A DNA stretch of 17,686 nucleotides. Origin: Oscillospiraceae bacterium. Lineage in GTDB: Bacteria > Bacillota > Clostridia > Clostridiales > Clostridiaceae. A model generated the notes under the pieces. It did no database searches. It was not told the origin of the DNA and saw nothing but the letters and a program-made list of their open reading frames with translations. The translations under genes were made by a program, and so were the position numbers. This document shows positions 14,335 to 17,686 of the stretch, one piece after another. The stretch is from assembly GCA_009785875.1 (NCBI GenBank), contig WQUF01000001.1, forward strand, positions 1 to 17,686, read 5' to 3'. Numbering within the stretch: position 1 is the stretch's first letter; each line of letters starts with the position of its first letter.

Positions 14335-14451
14335 TTATTTTTTATTAACATTTTCAATCGCACTTGCAATAAGTTTCGAAAAATCAACAGCGTTTTTCTG
14401 CGTTACTACAGGTTCACCCGATGCTTTTTCTATGGCTTTCCTAGTATCATT
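14335..14451 (-). pseudogene. 38-codon remnant of an unidentified gene
   Basis: A minus-strand frame opens after a stop at 14454-14452 and reads TRKAIEKASGEPVVTQKNAV, then DFSKLIASAIENVNKK and stop. It has the composition of a real C-terminus (helical, Lys/Glu/Ala rich) but no start codon and no ribosome site. It lies between the panE stop and the terminator at 14286-14314, in the position of a truncated downstream gene. I do not recognise the family. It could also be a chance frame. Confidence 0.35.
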
Positions 14452-14469
14452 TTAAGTAAGATAACTCTT

Positions 14470-15384
14470 TTACCCTTCCATTTCCTTTATTTTATTATAT
14501 AAAAAATCATTTAAAGGTGTTACAATTTCATGTTTTTTTCCCAGTTTTCTTATACTTCCACTAAAAAGTTCAACCTCAGTCTTTCTTCCAGCTCTCAAGT
14601 CCTGCACCAGTGATGGCATCCCATTTGGATTAAGTTTATCAAGTATCATCAGCCACTCTTTTATCTCATCTTCAGTTAGAACTATACCCTCATACTTTGC
14701 GACTTCCTTGACTTCTTTCATGACATCAATCATCATCTGCCTTTTTTCACCTTGAACTTGAAGGCTTCCATATCCTGTATTGTAAATTGCTGCAACTTGA
14801 TTAACTCCACAGTTTAACATTAGTTTACTCCAAAGCTCATGGATGATATCTTTTGGTATTTCACACTTTATTTCTGCTTCATCTAAAAATTCCTCTACCA
14901 ATTTTACATCATGAGTGATTTTATTGGACTTATCTCCAAAAGAAACAGTACCAATTCTTTTATAATGAACATGGTTCCCTTCCCTATATGAATCCATGCC
15001 ATAAACCATGCAATATAAAAGGTGATCTGTCCCAAAGACTTCTCTCATGAGCTTCTCGCTTTCTATGCCATTTAATACAGAAATAAGTATTGTATCCTCA
15101 TGTATAAAATTCTGCGCTTCCTTTATAGCTGTATCTAATGATGTAAATTTGGTTGCAAAAATAATTAAGTCCACCTTTTCTTCACTATTTTTAGATCCAT
15201 CAATGAAACAAAAGTCGCATCTTTCATCATTGCAGAATATTCCTTCACCGGTGTATCTATTAATTCGATTTTCATCAGCAATCATGAAGACTCTATCTTT
15301 GCCAAGTTTCTTAGTAAGATTCCATCCATACATGACACCAAGTGCTCCAGCTCCAATGATTGCAACTTTATTTATTTTATCCAT
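14470..15384 (-). CDS. panE: 2-dehydropantoate 2-reductase family protein (PanE/ApbA)
   Basis: The protein has 304 residues. The Rossmann start VAIIGAGALGVMYG (GAGALG at 11-16) binds NADPH. The C-terminal all-helical domain has ELWSKLMLNCGVN with the catalytic Lys at 187, and QDLRAGRKTEVELFSG with the Glu (270) of the PanE T-E-x-D/E motif. The best-known role is reduction of ketopantoate to pantoate for coenzyme A. Clostridia often carry several paralogues, and no pantothenate gene is nearby, so the exact 2-oxoacid substrate is uncertain. The ATG at 15384 has AAGGTGA five bases upstream; a GTG three codons earlier is less likely. A TATAAT (15424-15419) lies about 35 bp upstream of the start. 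Confidence 0.85.
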   Translation of the reverse strand: MDKINKVAIIGAGALGVMYGWNLTKKLGKDRVFMIADENRINRYTGEGIFCNDERCDFCFIDGSKNSEEKVDLIIFATKFTSLDTAIKEAQNFIHEDTILISVLNGIESEKLMREVFGTDHLLYCMVYGMDSYREGNHVHYKRIGTVSFGDKSNKITHDVKLVEEFLDEAEIKCEIPKDIIHELWSKLMLNCGVNQVAAIYNTGYGSLQVQGEKRQMMIDVMKEVKEVAKYEGIVLTEDEIKEWLMILDKLNPNGMPSLVQDLRAGRKTEVELFSGSIRKLGKKHEIVTPLNDFLYNKIKEMEG

Positions 15385-15418
15385 TTTAATCACCTTTTAA
15401 TTTTATACTAATATAATG

Positions 15419-15424
15419 ATTATA
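15419..15424 (-). promoter_or_regulatory. Candidate -10 element of the panE promoter
   Basis: Minus-strand TATAAT matches the -10 consensus exactly and lies 34 bp before the panE ATG. No clear -35 is seen at 17 bp (TTTTAG only). Confidence 0.35.
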
Positions 15425-15458
15425 ACATAGATTTTACTTACCTAAAACCTATTATCTT

Positions 15459-15467
15459 TGATATAAT
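15459..15467 (+). promoter_or_regulatory. Extended -10 promoter for the membrane protein/transglycosylase unit
   Basis: TGATATAAT (15459-15467) is an exact extended -10 (TGnTATAAT), which can work without a good -35. The predicted start near 15474 precedes GAAAGGA and the ATG at 15508. It would transcribe the gene pair 15508-16725 and 16764 onward. Confidence 0.5.
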
Positions 15468-15507
15468 ATGATTGATGCTCAGTATATGTTATTGAAAGGA
15501 ATTTTTT

Positions 15508-16725
15508 ATGAAGAACGCAAGCAACAATTTTTTACTAAAACATTTCCCTTTTAGGATTATACTAATATTTTATATTGCTGTACCAATTATAATTTTCTTC
15601 ATTAAAAAAATGCATATTTACATTATAATCGCTCTCATTTTAATTTTAATTTATTTTTGCATTGCTCTATATTTCGCATTTTTAGAATTTGTTGATAAAA
15701 ACGGAGCATTCGTCCGATTAGTTGCATTCACTATATTTATTGTTCCAAGCATAGTTCCAATATATATTACTGCATTTAAGTCCAGCCTTTTTATTATTTT
15801 ATTCATACCCATAGGGATTTTTATAGGCGCACTACCTCGTCACGAAATTCACATGTTAAGGATCGATGACATGACAAAAGATGAAAATATCATTGGAAAT
15901 TACTCATCAAATATAAAAAATGGTGGATATATTTGCAATCAAGGCGACTATGTTTTTATGTATGGGAAAAGTGTTCCTAATGGTGAAAGCTTATTTGCAT
16001 TTAAAATAGATGAAAACGGTAAAGAAATTTCAACATTTGGACGTTTAAAAACTGTTCTGTTGTTTGGACAGATTAAAAGCATCAATGTTATTGGTGATAG
16101 CATTTATTTTTCTAAATATAAAGAAGACTCCGGTCGTTATGATGCATATGAATTTAATATTCAAGATTACAAAGAAGAACTCTTAATAGAAAATTGTGAT
16201 TTTATAAACGTCATCGACGATGAGATGTTTTATTTGAGCTATGTTGATACAACTTCTTTTCTTTTTAAAGTGGATTTGTATGATTTAAGCGTAACTACAT
16301 TGTCAAAAGAACCATGTCTGGATTATTTGATCGAAGATGATAAAATTTATTTTACCAATGAAAAGGGGGTTTTTTTGATGAATTCTGATGGAAAACACTT
16401 TAGAAAAATTTTAGACTTTGTTCCATCTTATTACTATGTTTTTGAGGACTATTTATATTACTCCCTCTTTGATTCTAATAAAAATGAAAGCATAATATAT
16501 AAATTTATAAAGAAAGGATCGAAAGAAAAAATTATGACTATTAAAGGAGAGGAAATAGTCGAATTTGCTATTAGGAGTGATAGAATTACATATCTCAATA
16601 AATCCAAAGAAGTAGTCTCAAGATTATATGATGAAGCTGATGTTCGTCATGATATTCTAAAGGATATAGTGCATATGTATGTGTTTGGAGAAGAGAAAGT
16701 AATTGGTTGGCATGGTATTTTATAA
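15508..16725 (+). CDS. Four-helix membrane protein with a propeller-like C-terminal part (DUF5050-like)
   Basis: This 405-residue protein has four hydrophobic helices in the first 108 residues (about 15-32, 36-60, 69-88, 91-107), followed by about 295 soluble residues. The soluble part repeats a pattern of about 40-50 residues, such as GDSIYFSKYKEDSGRYDAYE, DDEMFYLSYVDTTSFLFKVD, DDKIYFTNEKGVFLMNSDGK and FEDYLYYSLFDSNKNESIIY: an acidic turn, IYF/LYY strand, then a strand ending in a residue pair and DG turn. This is the look of DUF5050-type beta-propeller blades found in clostridial surface proteins. I do not know its function. AAAGGA lies eight bases before the ATG. The transglycosylase gene follows after 38 bp with its own ribosome site and no terminator, so the two are probably co-transcribed. 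Confidence 0.65.
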   Translation: MKNASNNFLLKHFPFRIILIFYIAVPIIIFFIKKMHIYIIIALILILIYFCIALYFAFLEFVDKNGAFVRLVAFTIFIVPSIVPIYITAFKSSLFIILFIPIGIFIGALPRHEIHMLRIDDMTKDENIIGNYSSNIKNGGYICNQGDYVFMYGKSVPNGESLFAFKIDENGKEISTFGRLKTVLLFGQIKSINVIGDSIYFSKYKEDSGRYDAYEFNIQDYKEELLIENCDFINVIDDEMFYLSYVDTTSFLFKVDLYDLSVTTLSKEPCLDYLIEDDKIYFTNEKGVFLMNSDGKHFRKILDFVPSYYYVFEDYLYYSLFDSNKNESIIYKFIKKGSKEKIMTIKGEEIVEFAIRSDRITYLNKSKEVVSRLYDEADVRHDILKDIVHMYVFGEEKVIGWHGIL

Positions 16726-16763
16726 GAAAATAACAAAGATAATTCAAAAAAGGAGTAACTAAA

Positions 16764-17686
16764 TTGAATAATATGGATCTAATTCATGGGAATGTCTATT
16801 TACCAAATTTTTTCCCAGATGGCACATATGGCAACGTAAAAACTTTGGATAGTGAAGATTTAATCAAATGCAAGGTAGATGGAGTTGTTATGAACACATT
16901 TCATCTGTATTCTAAACCTGGACTTTCTATTGTGAAAAAGCACGATGGAATTAACAACTTTATTAATTTTCCTCATCCTATTTTAACAGATTCTGGAGGG
17001 TTTCAGGTTTTTTCCCTCATACATGAAAACAAAAAAAATGGTCAGATAAATGAAAACAAGATCATTTTCAGACCAAACCAGGATGAAAAGAAGATCATTT
17101 TCACTCCGGAAAAATCTATACAGATGCAATTTGCAGTTAAATCTGATATAATAATGTGCTTAGATTATTGTACCCATCCAGATGATTCCGATGAAATTCA
17201 AGAAAAATCAGTAGAAACTACAATTAGATGGGCAAAAATATGCAAAGAAGAATATGAAAGTCAGATCAAAAATTATAAATACTCGGAAAGTCATCGTCCA
17301 CTTATTTTTGCTATCATTCAAGGGGGAAATAGAAAGGATTTGCGAAAACTTTGCGCTGAAAAACTCATTGAAATTGGATTTGATGGATTTGGTTTTGGTG
17401 GTTGGCCCTTAGATAAAGATGGGCATTTAATCGAAGATATTTTACAGTATACTGCAAGCTTAATGCCTGACATAAGCATAAAATATGCTATGGGCTTGGG
17501 TAAACCTGAAGAGATTGTGAAATGCGTAAATATGGGATATAATCTGTTTGATTGCGTAATTCCTACCAGGGAAGCAAGGCATAAGAGGCTTTATGTTTAT
17601 AATTCAGAAAATATTTTTGACGAAGATTTTTATTCATACCTTTATATCATGGATGATAAGTACATAGCAGATAAATCGCCTATATC
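16764..17686 (+). CDS. Divergent tRNA-guanine (queuine) transglycosylase family protein, 3' end outside window
   Basis: The frame is open to the window end (307 codons). AAAGGAG lies eight bases before a TTG at 16764; an ATG three codons later is the alternative. The family is clear: DGTYGNVKTL, NTFHLYSKPG, LTDSGGFQVFSL (Asp76), SDIIMCLDYCTH (Asp134), IIQGG (Gln186), YAMGLGKPEEIV and FDCVIPTREARH with the catalytic Asp263. The final KYIADKSPI matches the segment just before the zinc site, which lies outside. The loop that reads GGLAVGE in standard enzymes is GGWPLDKDG here (212-220), so the residues that select preQ1 or queuine are changed. The N-terminus is also about 15-20 residues short. 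Family enzymes swap guanine 34 of tRNA for a 7-deazaguanine; this one's base and target are uncertain. No queA, yajC or secD is adjacent. Confidence 0.85.
   Translation, partial: MNNMDLIHGNVYLPNFFPDGTYGNVKTLDSEDLIKCKVDGVVMNTFHLYSKPGLSIVKKHDGINNFINFPHPILTDSGGFQVFSLIHENKKNGQINENKIIFRPNQDEKKIIFTPEKSIQMQFAVKSDIIMCLDYCTHPDDSDEIQEKSVETTIRWAKICKEEYESQIKNYKYSESHRPLIFAIIQGGNRKDLRKLCAEKLIEIGFDGFGFGGWPLDKDGHLIEDILQYTASLMPDISIKYAMGLGKPEEIVKCVNMGYNLFDCVIPTREARHKRLYVYNSENIFDEDFYSYLYIMDDKYIADKSPI

Noticed and set aside
14246..14455. Plus-strand ORF downstream of marR
   Set aside because: It overlaps the marR end and the hairpin, has no ribosome site, and is antisense to the remnant frame, which has the more protein-like composition.
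17055..17115. Direct repeat AAGATCATTTTCA, twice, in the transglycosylase gene
   Set aside because: Both copies lie in frame and align with two successive conserved strands of the family (FRP... and FTPEK), so they are probably similar by chance or old divergence, not a mobile or regulatory repeat.

Overview
The window is AT-rich and reads as part of the chromosome of an endospore-forming, low-GC Firmicute of the clostridial type. The evidence is a block in the usual clostridial order on the minus strand: nusB, folD, xseA, xseB, ispA, dxs, tlyA, nadK, argR, recN, spoIVB, spo0A (12974 down to 1411). These genes have short gaps or 4-11 bp overlaps, strong Shine-Dalgarno sites and family-typical lengths. 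I cannot name the species from sequence alone.

Layout. Bases 1-414: 3' end of an Rpn/PD-(D/E)XK-type nuclease/transposase gene on the plus strand, separated by a shared hairpin terminator from a minus-strand CPBP membrane protease (501-983). The protease appears to have lost its normal start through a frameshift; its promoter, ribosome site and first membrane helix lie in another frame at 1004-1185. Bases 1127-1410: noncoding, with two hairpin terminators behind spo0A. Bases 1411-12974: the conserved block. Its parts cover transcription antitermination (NusB), one-carbon metabolism (FolD), DNA repair (XseA/XseB, RecN), isoprenoid precursor supply (Dxs, IspA), RNA methylation (TlyA), NADP synthesis (NadK), arginine control (ArgR), and sporulation checkpoint and commitment (SpoIVB, Spo0A). 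Terminators split it at ispA/dxs and at recN/spoIVB. A promoter precedes dxs, and spo0A has a textbook sigma-H promoter with a 0A box over its -10.

Bases 12975-17686 are accessory. They hold a secreted DUF3888-like protein, a MarR regulator with a consensus promoter wrapped in two GGTACC-centred palindromes, a 38-codon gene remnant, a PanE/ApbA-type ketopantoate reductase on the minus strand, a four-helix membrane protein with a propeller-like outer part, and, running off the end, a divergent tRNA-guanine transglycosylase whose substrate-specificity loop is changed.

The points most worth a second look are the divergent transglycosylase paired with the membrane protein, the MarR operator pair, the FolD that lacks the cyclohydrolase lysine and glutamine, the frameshifted CPBP protease, the sigma-H/0A promoter of spo0A, and the hairpin at the start of the dxs transcript. 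I found no CRISPR array, tRNA, rRNA, intact insertion sequence or prophage.
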